Below are positions 1-7,982 of a stretch of DNA of 64,000 nt, in pieces. The notes below the pieces were generated by a model. It had not been told where the DNA came from and did not search any database. It was given only the letters and a program-made list of their open reading frames with translations. Positions within the stretch are counted from its first letter, which is position 1; each line of letters opens with the position of its first letter. The stretch covers positions 1,860,001 through 1,924,000 of the forward strand of contig NZ_CP085301.1 of NCBI RefSeq assembly GCF_020700235.1, read 5' to 3'. This DNA comes from Haladaptatus pallidirubidus. GTDB taxonomy: Archaea > Halobacteriota > Halobacteria > Halobacteriales > Haladaptataceae. Position numbers and translations under genes: made by a program.

Positions 1-1759
1 GCCCGCGGTTCCACTTCGACCCCTCGTAGGAGGGGTACGTCCCGCGCTCGGCGGCGAGTTTCGAGGAGTTGAAAATCGCGTGATAGGAGACGAACTCCTG
101 CCAGCGGTTCGCTTTTTCCACCGCCTTTTCCGAGTTCATCGGCACGTCTAGTTCCATCAGGGCGTCGTGGAAGCCCATTGTTCCGAGTCCGACCGGTCGG
201 TGTTGCATGTTCGACTGTTCGGCCTGTTCGGTCGGGTAGAAACAGAGGTCGACGACGTTGTCCAGCATCCGCATCGCGGTTTCGATGGTTTCCGCGAGAT
301 GTTCGCGGTCGAGCATCGCGGGCGAGTCCGCCTGCTCGGTCTCCGCGGAACTCCGTTCCGCGCTCTCCCCGTCGGAGACGTGCGTGGCGAAGTTGACGCT
401 CCCTAGATTACAGACTGCGTGTTCCTCCTCGCTCGTGTTTAGGGTAATCTCCGTACAGAGGTTCGAGGAGTGAACCGTCCCAACGTGGTCTTGCGGCGAA
501 CGGACGTTACATGGGTCTTTGAACGTTATCCACGGATGGCCCGTCTCGAACAGGCGGGTGAGCATCTTGCGCCACAGCTCTTGGGCGTCTACCTGCTCGT
601 ACTGCCGGAACTGCCCGTCTTCGGCCTTTCGTTCGTACTCCGAATACCGCTCCTCGAACGCTTCGCCAGATAGGTCGTGCAGGTCGGGCACCTCATCGGG
701 ACTGAACAGCGTCCACTCCTCGCCGTTTTCGACCCGCTTCATGAACAAATCCGGAATCCACGCCGCCGTGTTCATGTCCGGCGTGCGCCGACGCTCGTCG
801 CCAGTGTTGCGTTTCAGGTCGATGAAGGCGGGGAAATCCATGTGCCAGCAGGCGAGGTAACCGCAGGACGCGCCGCGGCGTTTTCCGGAGCGGTTGATGG
901 CCGCCGTCACGTCGTTGCTGATGCGGAGGAACGGCACGACGCCGGTCGATTCGACGCCCGTGGACTCGATGAGCGCGCCGCCCGCTCGGAGGTTCGTCCA
1001 ATCGTTTCCGAGACCGCCGCTCCACTTCGACAGCATCGCGTGGTGCTTGTACGAGTCGAAGATGTGCTCTAAGTCGTCCTGCACCGTCGTCAGGTAGCAC
1101 GAGGAGAGCTGTGGGTGGGTCGAACCGCTGTGAAAGAGCGTCGGCGTCGAGGGGGTGAACTCCAGTTTCGAAAGCACGTCGTAGAACTCCTTCGCCCGTC
1201 GCTGCGGGTCGTCTTCCTCGATTGCCAGTCCCATGGCGACGCGCATCCAGAACGCTTGGGGCAGTTCGAGATGCTCCCCGTTCTCCTCTGTTTTGAGAAA
1301 GTATCGCTGGTATAGTGTCTCTATCGCCATATATTCGAATTTCTCGTCGCGACTCGGTTCGAGATACTCCGCGAGTTCTTCGAGGTCGAACCGTTCGACG
1401 AGTCGGTCATCGAGCAGGTCGATTTCGACCGCACGCTCGAGATTGGCGACGAAAGTCGCGCGGTACTCGCGGTCGAGTTCGTAGCCCGTCAGGTCGTCGC
1501 CCATGACTTCGCGGTAGTAACGTTGCCGAAAGACGCCCGCCGCGATACGTTTGAACGCGGGTTCGCGCTCGACTCGTGCGGTGAGCGCCTGTAGAACGGC
1601 CTGATATATCTCGTCGGTCGATGCGCCGTCGTACAGCGAACGCTCGATTTCGGTCCGCAGGTCGTCGCGCTCGTCGTCTGAGAGGGTCGTTTCGTAGCCC
1701 GTGCGTGCTCGGTCGAGAATCGACCGGACGGTGGTCGTTGCAGTAGATTGGTGGCTCAT
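1..1759 (-). CDS. nrdA: Ribonucleoside-diphosphate reductase, large (alpha) subunit, class I type; partial, runs off the left edge
   Basis: Reduces ribonucleotides to deoxyribonucleotides. Reading the minus strand from 1759 gives an uninterrupted frame of about 586 codons that leaves the window without a stop. Visible features are SSCYL near residue 220 (first redox cysteine), TLFSP, and SNLCTEI near residue 434, which carries the N-x-C-x-E catalytic triad, followed by CNLGS with the partner redox cysteine. These are the landmarks of class I alpha chains. The start is set by an ATGA overlap with the nrdR stop codon, so the two genes form one operon and are probably translationally coupled. 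The beta subunit is not in the window. A class II (B12) enzyme is less likely given the motifs, but the missing C-terminus prevents a final decision. Confidence 0.9.
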   Translation of the reverse strand, partial: MSHQSTATTTVRSILDRARTGYETTLSDDERDDLRTEIERSLYDGASTDEIYQAVLQALTARVEREPAFKRIAAGVFRQRYYREVMGDDLTGYELDREYRATFVANLERAVEIDLLDDRLVERFDLEELAEYLEPSRDEKFEYMAIETLYQRYFLKTEENGEHLELPQAFWMRVAMGLAIEEDDPQRRAKEFYDVLSKLEFTPSTPTLFHSGSTHPQLSSCYLTTVQDDLEHIFDSYKHHAMLSKWSGGLGNDWTNLRAGGALIESTGVESTGVVPFLRISNDVTAAINRSGKRRGASCGYLACWHMDFPAFIDLKRNTGDERRRTPDMNTAAWIPDLFMKRVENGEEWTLFSPDEVPDLHDLSGEAFEERYSEYERKAEDGQFRQYEQVDAQELWRKMLTRLFETGHPWITFKDPCNVRSPQDHVGTVHSSNLCTEITLNTSEEEHAVCNLGSVNFATHVSDGESAERSSAETEQADSPAMLDREHLAETIETAMRMLDNVVDLCFYPTEQAEQSNMQHRPVGLGTMGFHDALMELDVPMNSEKAVEKANRWQEFVSYHAIFNSSKLAAERGTYPSYEGSKWNRG

Positions 1760-2259
1760 GTATTATCGGATTGGTCGGTCGAATCGGACGCATCGAGTTC
1801 GGAATCGAGAACCGCGTCGAGTTCGCGGAGGAACTCCTCGGGTTCGGAGAAGGCCTTGTAAACCGAGACGAATCGGATGTACGCGACTTGGTCTACCTCG
1901 CGTAATCGCTCGGAGACGAGGTCGCCAACCAGGCTGGACGAGACGATACGGGTTTCGCGGGATTGCAGGTCGGATTCGACCGCTTCGACGAGATTCGTCA
2001 CGTCCTCCTCGGTCACGCTGCGCTTCTCGACGGCGCGCTCGATACCAACGCGGAGTTTCTCGGCGCTGAACGATTCGATGCTTCCGTCGCGTTTCTTCAC
2101 TTGGAGGGAGTCCCACTCCGGACGCTCGTAGGAGGTGAATCGGAACGAGCACCGTTGGCACTCGCGCCGTCGTCGCACCGACATTCCGTCGGCGCTCGTT
2201 TCGGTATCAATGACTCGCGTGCGCTCGTTCCCGCAGTCCGGGCAGTTCATAGTTGTCAC
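1756..2259 (-). CDS. nrdR: Transcriptional repressor NrdR
   Basis: Zinc- and nucleotide-binding repressor of ribonucleotide reductase genes. The 167-residue protein starts with a zinc ribbon (CPDCG at residues 5-9 and a second pair ECQRC near 34-38) followed by an ATP-cone domain (KKRDGSIESF and onward, about residues 54-140). It has an acidic haloarchaeal C-terminal tail (DSTDQSDNT). It overlaps the next gene, nrdA, by ATGA. The start at 2259 is favoured because a TATA element (TATA at 2285-2288, minus strand) lies about 27 nt upstream, which fits a leaderless transcript; a second ATG at 2250 is possible. Two NrdR-like boxes cover this promoter, which predicts autoregulation together with nrdA. 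Confidence 0.95.
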   Translation of the reverse strand: MTTMNCPDCGNERTRVIDTETSADGMSVRRRRECQRCSFRFTSYERPEWDSLQVKKRDGSIESFSAEKLRVGIERAVEKRSVTEEDVTNLVEAVESDLQSRETRIVSSSLVGDLVSERLREVDQVAYIRFVSVYKAFSEPEEFLRELDAVLDSELDASDSTDQSDNT

Positions 2260-2579
2260 TACGTGCCCTCCAGTGTTGTAACCCTATATGTGGGGTGTCG
2301 GTGCTTCAGCCGCAATATGTGGTGTCTGACTGTGCGCCCATAAAGGTTACCCAATCAACTTGGAATAGTACAATCACAGTTGTATTAGGTGGCACAACCG
2401 ATATACACGTCTCTAAAATGAATTACGGATTTGGATTCTCGGCTCCCTCGAAATACTCAGTAGGTGATACGAATCGTGTACTGAATATCGAGGATACAGT
2501 CAGCGACGGACAGAGTTTGTTTCAAAGTGGAGTGGTTAAACACGTCGATAGATTGGAACTGGGTATCGGTCACCAACGC
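2260..2579. other. Intergenic region between nrdR and the methyltransferase gene
   Basis: 320 bases, poorer in GC than the flanking genes. Apart from the nrdR promoter at 2284-2325 I see no convincing gene. The open frames here lack haloarchaeal amino-acid composition and recognisable motifs. Confidence 0.5.
2284..2325 (-). promoter_or_regulatory. nrdR-nrdA promoter with two NrdR-like boxes
   Basis: On the minus strand the repeats read ACACCACATATTG (2313-2325) and ACACCCCACATATAG (2284-2298). Both resemble one side of the known NrdR box consensus (ACACWATATATWGTGT). They lie 27-29 bp apart, close to the roughly three helical turns between paired NrdR boxes in bacteria. The proximal box contains the TATA element placed about 27 nt before the nrdR start codon, so a bound repressor would block TBP/TFB. 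Confidence 0.6.
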
Positions 2580-3194
2580 TCAGATTCGTTCGACAACCGA
2601 GAGTAAACCGGGGAACGAGGTTTCGTTCGTCTCGAACGCTACTTCCTGCGTTTCCAAGACGTTCCACTCCGTTGTGAAGGCGGAAGATACGTCGTTAGGA
2701 GTGAGGGGATTCGGCCCCCCATCCTCCGGGGCACCTTCAGCAAATCCGACGAGGAACACACGACCTCCCACCGAGACGATACCAGCAAGTTCGCGAGCGT
2801 AGTCTTCGCGCTGTTCGTTCTGGAACGCGTGGAACAAACCACTGTCCAGCACGATGTCGAACGTTCCGATGTCGGTGGGAACGTCCAGTGCGTCTGCGAC
2901 CCGGAACGTCGCGTCGAGACCCCGTTTTTCGACCCTCTCCCGCGCTTGCTCGATTCCCTTTTTAGAGAAGTCTATGCCCACGGCTGTATGTCCCTCCGCT
3001 GCTGCCCAGAGTGCGTGCGTTCCGGTTCCGCATCCAACGTCAAGGACACGACCTGATAACCCATCACTTCCGACAGCGTTTACGAGAGCTGGCTGTGGCT
3101 TACCGGTGTTCCACGGAGAGACGGTCTCACTTTCGTACACCTCGTTCCACCACCTCGCTGGGTCATCCGTCTCGGATTCTGACTGGTTCGACAT
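2580..3194 (-). CDS. Class I SAM-dependent methyltransferase
   Basis: A 204-residue methyltransferase of unknown substrate. The SAM-binding motif I is RVLDVGCGTGTHALW near residue 50, followed by the acidic loop GIDFSKKGIEQA; motif II/post I is seen around FDIVLDSGLFHAF, and GRVFLVGFAEG ends the Rossmann core. The tail after LTPNDVSSAF resembles the thiopurine/tellurite-resistance (TehB-like) group, whose members often act on small molecules. The start at 3194 (MSNQSESETDDPARWW) gives the acidic haloarchaeal N-terminus. A longer frame back to 3371 would add about 59 unlikely residues. It is monocistronic between nrdR and the Rieske gene. Confidence 0.85.
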   Translation of the reverse strand: MSNQSESETDDPARWWNEVYESETVSPWNTGKPQPALVNAVGSDGLSGRVLDVGCGTGTHALWAAAEGHTAVGIDFSKKGIEQARERVEKRGLDATFRVADALDVPTDIGTFDIVLDSGLFHAFQNEQREDYARELAGIVSVGGRVFLVGFAEGAPEDGGPNPLTPNDVSSAFTTEWNVLETQEVAFETNETSFPGLLSVVERI

Positions 3195-3383
3195 GGGTTG
3201 GTACTCAATCCAATCTTGGATAATAATTCTGTTGAAATGAAACGGACGCTGGTTGGCTGTGTTAATGCTCGTTTGTAGATTCTCCACGCACCTCCGTGTG
3301 GAATTGAAATGACGAACCCCGACACGAAGCGTCGAACGAAAAGTCGCTCGCTCGAATCGGCCTTCGTTCAAACCGACCTCCGT

Positions 3384-5186
3384 TCAGTTCGATTCGTGAA
3401 TCTTCTCGCCGCGGTTCAGTCGGTCGGCGATGACGTAGGTTTGTTCCGCCTCCCGGCGCGTCGGGAAATGGGCCGCCATGTAACGGGCCAGCGAAATCAG
3501 CGCCAACTCCTTTTCCTCCCCGTCCTCGCGCAGGTCGAACTGCGCGAAAGAGGCTTCCAGGTTCTGGAGCGTGTGGAATCCGGCGTCCTCGCGGAGGAGA
3601 GCCTGCCCGAGCGTTTCTTTCAGGGCAGCGGGGTCGCCGTCCGCCGAGAAATGCTCCGCGACGATTGCACCGGCGGCGTTGACGTTCCCCTCCTCGTCGA
3701 ACGTTTCCAGCAGCTCCTCGCGGAGGGCGTCGGGGTCGGCGTCCGACGTATCGATGCTCGGCACGGGCGTCGGGGGGGTGTTCAGGAATCGGTCGAGGTA
3801 GACGCTCATCGCGCCCGCGAGGACGCCGCGATAGAGCGCGGTCGAACTCGTTCGCTTCGCGGCCCGCTGAACCGCGTTATTATAGGTGAGCGTGTGGTGG
3901 ACGGTGTTCCAATCGCTGAACTCGTTCGCCGTGCCGAACTGGGCGACCCGCATCAGGGACACGAAAGAAACCCTGTCCGCCAGTTCCTCGCAGGTCGCAC
4001 CCGCCCTGATTGCGTCCTTGAGGGCGTCGAGGATGGCGTGCGGGTCGTCGGAAAGAAGCGTTTCCGTGAAGTCGTCCGGTTCGTCCCACGTTTCCTCTCC
4101 TTCTTCCTTGCTCTTCCTTTCCGCCTTTCCTGCTTCGACCAACTCGCCGAGTTGGTCGAAGCAATCGAACAGCAGTTCCGCGAGGTCTATCGGCTGTGTC
4201 CACGAGGAGAGTTCCTCGCTCCGTCGGGCGTCGGTGAGCCGCGGGATAACACTCGGCAGGACGGTTTCCGCGCGTTCCCAACCGACGTGGTCCAACAGTT
4301 CGAGCGCTTTGTTGATGAAATCGAAGCTGTGTCCGGCGTCGAGATAGAGGTGGTCGGTCGCCGCGGCGTACAGGATTTCCGCGACCTGTTCCGGGTCGAG
4401 GGTGGCAATCGCGGTTTGTAAACAGCGTTCCGCGCCGTCACGGTCGCGCACTTCGACGCAGTCGCGGAACCACTTTCCGAGTCGGTTCGCCGACACGGCC
4501 TCCGTCTCGAACGACGGTTGGTCGAACCGCGGCGATTCGCCCTGACAGTCCGACGCGACGTGTCGTAGGCCGGTGTAGAGCGCCCGCGGTCGGTCGTCGT
4601 CCCGGAGGTCGGGGAGGACGTTCGCCATGCAGGAGTGAATCGTCAAGCCCGAACTCCACCCCTGCTCGCGGTAGCGGGCGCCGAACTCGGCCCCGATTCG
4701 AAGCGGTTCCGCGTCCGGGACGCCGGCGTTCGAAAGGCCGATGACCGATTTCGCCACGACGAGGCGAAGGTTCTCTTCGAGGCCGGTTTCGAGGCGCTCC
4801 TTCCAATGGTCTTCCGGCGATTCCTCGCGCTTCGGCGTGAGGTTCACGTAGATGTCGCCGTCGCGCTCCTCCGTTGGAAACGCCTGCACGTCGTCTGCCC
4901 ACGGGTCGAAGGTGTCCCCGCAGGAGAGTTCGAACCGGGCGTGGTGCCAGTGGCAGGTCAAAATTCCGTCCTCCACGCTCCCTTCGGTCAGCGGAAATCC
5001 CATATGCGGACAGCGATTGTCCACCGCGCGAAATTCGCCTTCGTGGTAGAACAGGGCCAGTCCCCGTCCGTTTCGGTTTACCAGCAGTCGGCCTTCCTCT
5101 TTGAGTTTGTCGGCGTCCGCGACATGGACGAAGGTTCCGTTTGAGTCGCTCGATTTCGTCGATTCGCTCGCTTCGTCTGTGGCCAT
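3384..5186 (-). CDS. Rieske [2Fe-2S] domain protein with a large uncharacterised C-terminal helical domain
   Basis: A 600-residue protein. Residues about 20-120 form a Rieske domain with both ligand pairs present: CPHMGFPL and, about 20 residues later, CHWHHARFEL. The remaining 450 residues have no motif I can name. They are helix-rich and contain conserved-looking histidine clusters (LTIHSCMANVL, LDAGHSFDF, TVHHTLTYNNAV, AGFHTLQNLEASF). No signal peptide or membrane segment is visible, so it is probably soluble and cytoplasmic. I place the start at 5186 (MATDEASES) because the upstream extension to 5213 is short and non-acidic. The Rieske part resembles ferredoxin components of dioxygenases, but no oxygenase alpha, reductase or ferredoxin gene is adjacent. 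Function is unknown; a redox-linked enzyme is an inference. Confidence 0.85.
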   Translation of the reverse strand: MATDEASESTKSSDSNGTFVHVADADKLKEEGRLLVNRNGRGLALFYHEGEFRAVDNRCPHMGFPLTEGSVEDGILTCHWHHARFELSCGDTFDPWADDVQAFPTEERDGDIYVNLTPKREESPEDHWKERLETGLEENLRLVVAKSVIGLSNAGVPDAEPLRIGAEFGARYREQGWSSGLTIHSCMANVLPDLRDDDRPRALYTGLRHVASDCQGESPRFDQPSFETEAVSANRLGKWFRDCVEVRDRDGAERCLQTAIATLDPEQVAEILYAAATDHLYLDAGHSFDFINKALELLDHVGWERAETVLPSVIPRLTDARRSEELSSWTQPIDLAELLFDCFDQLGELVEAGKAERKSKEEGEETWDEPDDFTETLLSDDPHAILDALKDAIRAGATCEELADRVSFVSLMRVAQFGTANEFSDWNTVHHTLTYNNAVQRAAKRTSSTALYRGVLAGAMSVYLDRFLNTPPTPVPSIDTSDADPDALREELLETFDEEGNVNAAGAIVAEHFSADGDPAALKETLGQALLREDAGFHTLQNLEASFAQFDLREDGEEKELALISLARYMAAHFPTRREAEQTYVIADRLNRGEKIHESN

Positions 5187-5249
5187 GGGTGATAGATAGT
5201 CACACGGCACCAAAACGGTTCGCTGAAACGAATTATTGTATCTTTTACG

Positions 5250-5846
5250 TCAATTCGTCGCGCCCTCCTGCAGGCGTTCGTATCGGTCGGCGAACTGCGT
5301 CTTGCAGGACGAACAACAGAAGTGATAGAGTTCGTTCTCGATTCGAGTTGATTCGCCCTCGGTTGTGACGGTGTTTCCGCACTCCACGCAGTCCGGCGCG
5401 AACTCCATGGTTCCGGGTTGTGGGTTCCACTCGTCGTCCACGAGCAGTTGCACGTCGTACTCTCGAACTGCATCCTCGCCGATGGCGTCCGAGAGCAGCG
5501 TTTCGATTGCTCGCTCCTGTAGGTTCGCCTTGCAGACAATGTGGGCGTCGGCAGTGACGAAGACGTGTTCGACGCCGTCGAACGACGCGAGTGACTCCCG
5601 AATGTCGCTGACGTGGCCGGGTTTGGCGTTGACGGTGACGAGGAGAGACAGTCCGTCGGTGAGGATGTCGTGGTTCAAATCCGTGGTGAACCGGCGGACG
5701 ACCCCAATTTCTTGCAGTCGCTCGACGCGGTCGGAGACGGTCGGCGGTGACAGACCGACGGTTTCGGCGATTTCGTTGTACGGACGGCGAGCGTCCTCTA
5801 CCAGCAACCGGATTATCTCCCGGTCGGTGTCGTCGAGTTGTCGCAT
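5250..5846 (-). CDS. Lrp/AsnC-family regulator with C-terminal TRASH metal-binding domain (copper-responsive type)
   Basis: A 198-residue regulator. Residues 1-60 are an AsnC-type helix-turn-helix (LDDTDREIIRLLVEDARRPY, then LSPPTVSDRVERL). A RAM-like ligand domain follows (LLVTVNAKPGHV). The C-terminus from residue 150 is a TRASH domain with cysteine pairs CVECG and FCCSSCKTQF. In Halobacterium, proteins with this layout control the copper-exporting ATPase, so a copper sensor is likely. The divergent neighbour is a CopZ-like chaperone. A TATA-like TTTTTATTC lies about 27 nt upstream of the start (around 5870-5877), which supports the start and a leaderless transcript. A copper ATPase in this window (39.2 kb) is a candidate target but is interrupted by a stop codon. 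Confidence 0.9.
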   Translation of the reverse strand: MRQLDDTDREIIRLLVEDARRPYNEIAETVGLSPPTVSDRVERLQEIGVVRRFTTDLNHDILTDGLSLLVTVNAKPGHVSDIRESLASFDGVEHVFVTADAHIVCKANLQERAIETLLSDAIGEDAVREYDVQLLVDDEWNPQPGTMEFAPDCVECGNTVTTEGESTRIENELYHFCCSSCKTQFADRYERLQEGATN

Positions 5847-5983
5847 TACACCCCCTTTAGAGTGGTAGAATAAAAACAGTTTTCGTTATCACGCGTCGAT
5901 GACGGATTGACTTGTGTATTTCTACCTATCGAAGCAATTTCCACTTATTTAATAAATGAATTATCCATCGTTAGAAACCAGCG

Positions 5984-5991
5984 TTAAATAC
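5984..5991 (+). promoter_or_regulatory. Possible TATA element upstream of copZ
   Basis: TTAAATAC lies about 60 nt before the copZ start codon, inside the divergent Lrp-TRASH/copZ intergenic region (5847-6049). The distance implies a short 5' leader of about 30 nt. The region is AT-rich and may also hold the regulator's operators. Confidence 0.35.
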
Positions 5992-6049
5992 TCCGGACGG
6001 TACCACGCCTTTCGAAACTGAAAAAAGCCACGAGAAAAGAGCAGCGTGT

Positions 6050-6247
6050 ATGACAACCACTATTCAAGTGAATGGGATGAACTGCGGCCACTGCGAGCAG
6101 AGCGTCGTCGAGGCGCTGGAAGACCTGTCCGGCGTTTCCGACGCGAGCGCCGATCACGAAGCGGGAACGGCCACCGTCGAAGGCGACACAGATACCGACG
6201 AACTCGTCGCGACCGTCAAGGACGCTGGCTACGACGCGTCGACATAA
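6050..6247 (+). CDS. copZ: CopZ-like copper chaperone (heavy-metal-associated domain)
   Basis: A 65-residue single-domain metal chaperone. The signature GMNCGHC at residues 9-15 is the metal-binding CxxC of the HMA fold, and the rest follows the beta-alpha-beta-beta-alpha-beta pattern (QSVVEALEDLSGV, TATVEGDTD, VATVKDAGYDA). It would bind Cu(I) in the cytoplasm and pass it to a P-type ATPase or to the sensor. It is divergent from the Lrp-TRASH gene across a 203-bp intergenic region, the usual haloarchaeal copper module. The length is normal for the family. Confidence 0.92.
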   Translation: MTTTIQVNGMNCGHCEQSVVEALEDLSGVSDASADHEAGTATVEGDTDTDELVATVKDAGYDAST

Positions 6248-6313
6248 CGCTCCTCGACGTCCATTCCACCTTCCCCGAATTTCGAATTTTCGAATATCCG
6301 GAACGAAGGCGGT

Positions 6314-6814
6314 TCACTCGCGTCGATACTCGTCCAGCCACGGTGGCGGGCGGCGGTTTTTCGCCCATTCGAAGAGGTGGCGCTTTTCGTTGGCGTAGTA
6401 CAGGCGGTACGCGTCCACGTAGTCGTCGGTCCTCCAATCGCCGACCACCTGCGGCGGGTCGCCGGGATTGCCCGTCCAATCGAGCGCCGCGATTCGGTCG
6501 TCGTTCAGTCGGCGGACGCCTGCCCACGAACCGTGATATTCGTCCAGTCCGTGATTCCACCGGTATCGCCACTCTTCGTGAGCGCACGCCGTGTATTCCC
6601 GAAGATACTCCCAATTTTCGAGCGCCCGGGCGGCCCACTGCGTTAGCGGGTGCTTCGAATGGGTGAACGACAGTCCTTCTTCGTCGTACCCGCGAAGCTG
6701 TACCGCGGTCGTCAGCACCATCGAACATTCGAAGACGCTACTCGTGACGTGACTATTGACCAACCACCGCGCCGTCTGTTCGAGATTTCTGTCGAGCCAG
6801 AACGCGTTAACCAC
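6314..6814 (-). CDS. Conserved hypothetical protein, resembling a phage/bacterial family annotated as pyrimidine-dimer glycosylase-like
   Basis: A 166-residue protein rich in aromatic and charged residues. The N-terminus (NAFWLDRNLEQTARWLVN, SHVTSSVFECSMVL) matches by eye the pattern of a family that starts like a short beta strand, Asp, a helix, then C/S-x-K/H-H-V and E-x-x-Q/M. Later come HPLTQWAARALENW and EEWRYRWNHGLDEYHG. Members occur in phages and in many prokaryotes, sometimes annotated as pyrimidine dimer DNA glycosylases. I recall this only as a pattern, so the function is not assigned. It stands alone, convergent with copZ. Confidence 0.6.
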   Translation of the reverse strand: MVNAFWLDRNLEQTARWLVNSHVTSSVFECSMVLTTAVQLRGYDEEGLSFTHSKHPLTQWAARALENWEYLREYTACAHEEWRYRWNHGLDEYHGSWAGVRRLNDDRIAALDWTGNPGDPPQVVGDWRTDDYVDAYRLYYANEKRHLFEWAKNRRPPPWLDEYRRE

Positions 6815-6933
6815 GGGGGACGACTACGCAACGCACGGAATTACGTCCACCGGTCGATGGTCTTTCCAGCGACCGGTTACTCGTCCCTGCGGGCCTTCGA
6901 AACGCTTAGACGCCGTCCGACCAATCTCGTCCC

Positions 6934-7938
6934 ATGAGCGACCTGTTGGTTCGTGCGGCACGCGGCGAACGCACCGAGCGCCCACCGGTTTGGCTGATGC
7001 GACAGGCCGGCCGGTACATCCCCGAGTACCGCGACATCCGCGAACAGTACAGTTTCAAGGAGGCAATCAAAACGCCGGAAGTCGCGGAGCGAATCACGTT
7101 GCTTCCGTGGGAACTGTTTGAACCCGACGGACTGGTCATGTTCTCGGACATCCTCACCGTCCTCGAACCGCTCGGCTTCGACTATCACATTGAAAGCGGG
7201 GTCGGCCCCGTCGTCTCGAATCCGGTCACGAGTCCCGACGACGTGCCGACGGAATCCGCCGACGTGGCCAGCGAAATCGACTACGTCGGGAAACTACTTA
7301 CCCGCCTTCAGGACAGCGTCGGCGACCAATCCAGCATCATCGGTTTCGCTGGCGGGCCGTACACCCTCGCGTCCTACGTCGTCGGCGACGAACCGACCTC
7401 CCGAAAATCGATTCGCCGATTCCGAGCAAACCATCCCGACGCCTTCCGTGACCTGCTCGAGGCGTTCACCGACGTCGTTTGCGAGTACGTCGAGTATCAG
7501 GTCGAACACGGCGCGGATGTCGTCCAACTCTTCGACACGTGGGCGGGTGTACTGACGCCGGACGACTACCGCGAGTTCATCCTGCCGCTTCACCAGCGAA
7601 TTTTCGGCGCTATCGACGTGCCTTCCATCGTCTTCGCGCGTCACCCCGGCGGCAAACTCGACCTGCTTCGAGAGTCCGGTGCCGACGTGGTCGGATTAGA
7701 CTGGACGATAGATATGGCCGACGCTCGCGCCGAACTGGGAGCTACACCGGTTCAAGGTAATCTCGACCCGTCGTACTTGCTCTCCGACCCTAAATTCATC
7801 CGGGAGAGAACCCACGAAGTCATCGAGAAAGCGGGCGATTCGGGGCACATCCTGAACCTCGGGCACGGAATCGACCGAACGACACCCGTCGAAAACGCGA
7901 AAGCGTTCGTCGATGCCGCGAAGGAAATCGACCGCTAA
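6934..7938 (+). CDS. hemE: Uroporphyrinogen decarboxylase
   Basis: Converts uroporphyrinogen III to coproporphyrinogen III. The 334-residue length is normal. The N-terminal signature PPVWLMRQAGRYIPEYR contains the substrate-binding arginines. FSDILTVLEPLG carries the conserved aspartate, GFAGGPYTLASY the central loop, and NLGHGIDRTTP the C-terminal histidine motif. It is transcribed toward the P450 gene and lies 2.2 kb from the hemH-hemY operon. Together these three enzymes give the coproporphyrin-type heme route if a coproheme decarboxylase exists elsewhere. Confidence 0.95.
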   Translation: MSDLLVRAARGERTERPPVWLMRQAGRYIPEYRDIREQYSFKEAIKTPEVAERITLLPWELFEPDGLVMFSDILTVLEPLGFDYHIESGVGPVVSNPVTSPDDVPTESADVASEIDYVGKLLTRLQDSVGDQSSIIGFAGGPYTLASYVVGDEPTSRKSIRRFRANHPDAFRDLLEAFTDVVCEYVEYQVEHGADVVQLFDTWAGVLTPDDYREFILPLHQRIFGAIDVPSIVFARHPGGKLDLLRESGADVVGLDWTIDMADARAELGATPVQGNLDPSYLLSDPKFIRERTHEVIEKAGDSGHILNLGHGIDRTTPVENAKAFVDAAKEIDR

Positions 7939-7982
7939 CGCTCAATTTTACGTCGAATTTCGGGTTCTCGGCTCCGAATTTT

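Noticed and set aside
2253..2802. Plus-strand frames between nrdR and the methyltransferase
   Set aside because: Composition is rich in Ser, Val and Asn rather than acidic, and they overlap the nrdR promoter and the methyltransferase gene.
3309..4421. A 370-codon plus-strand frame opposite the Rieske-fusion gene
   Set aside because: Arg/Val-rich antisense shadow without motifs; the minus-strand gene has intact Rieske ligands.
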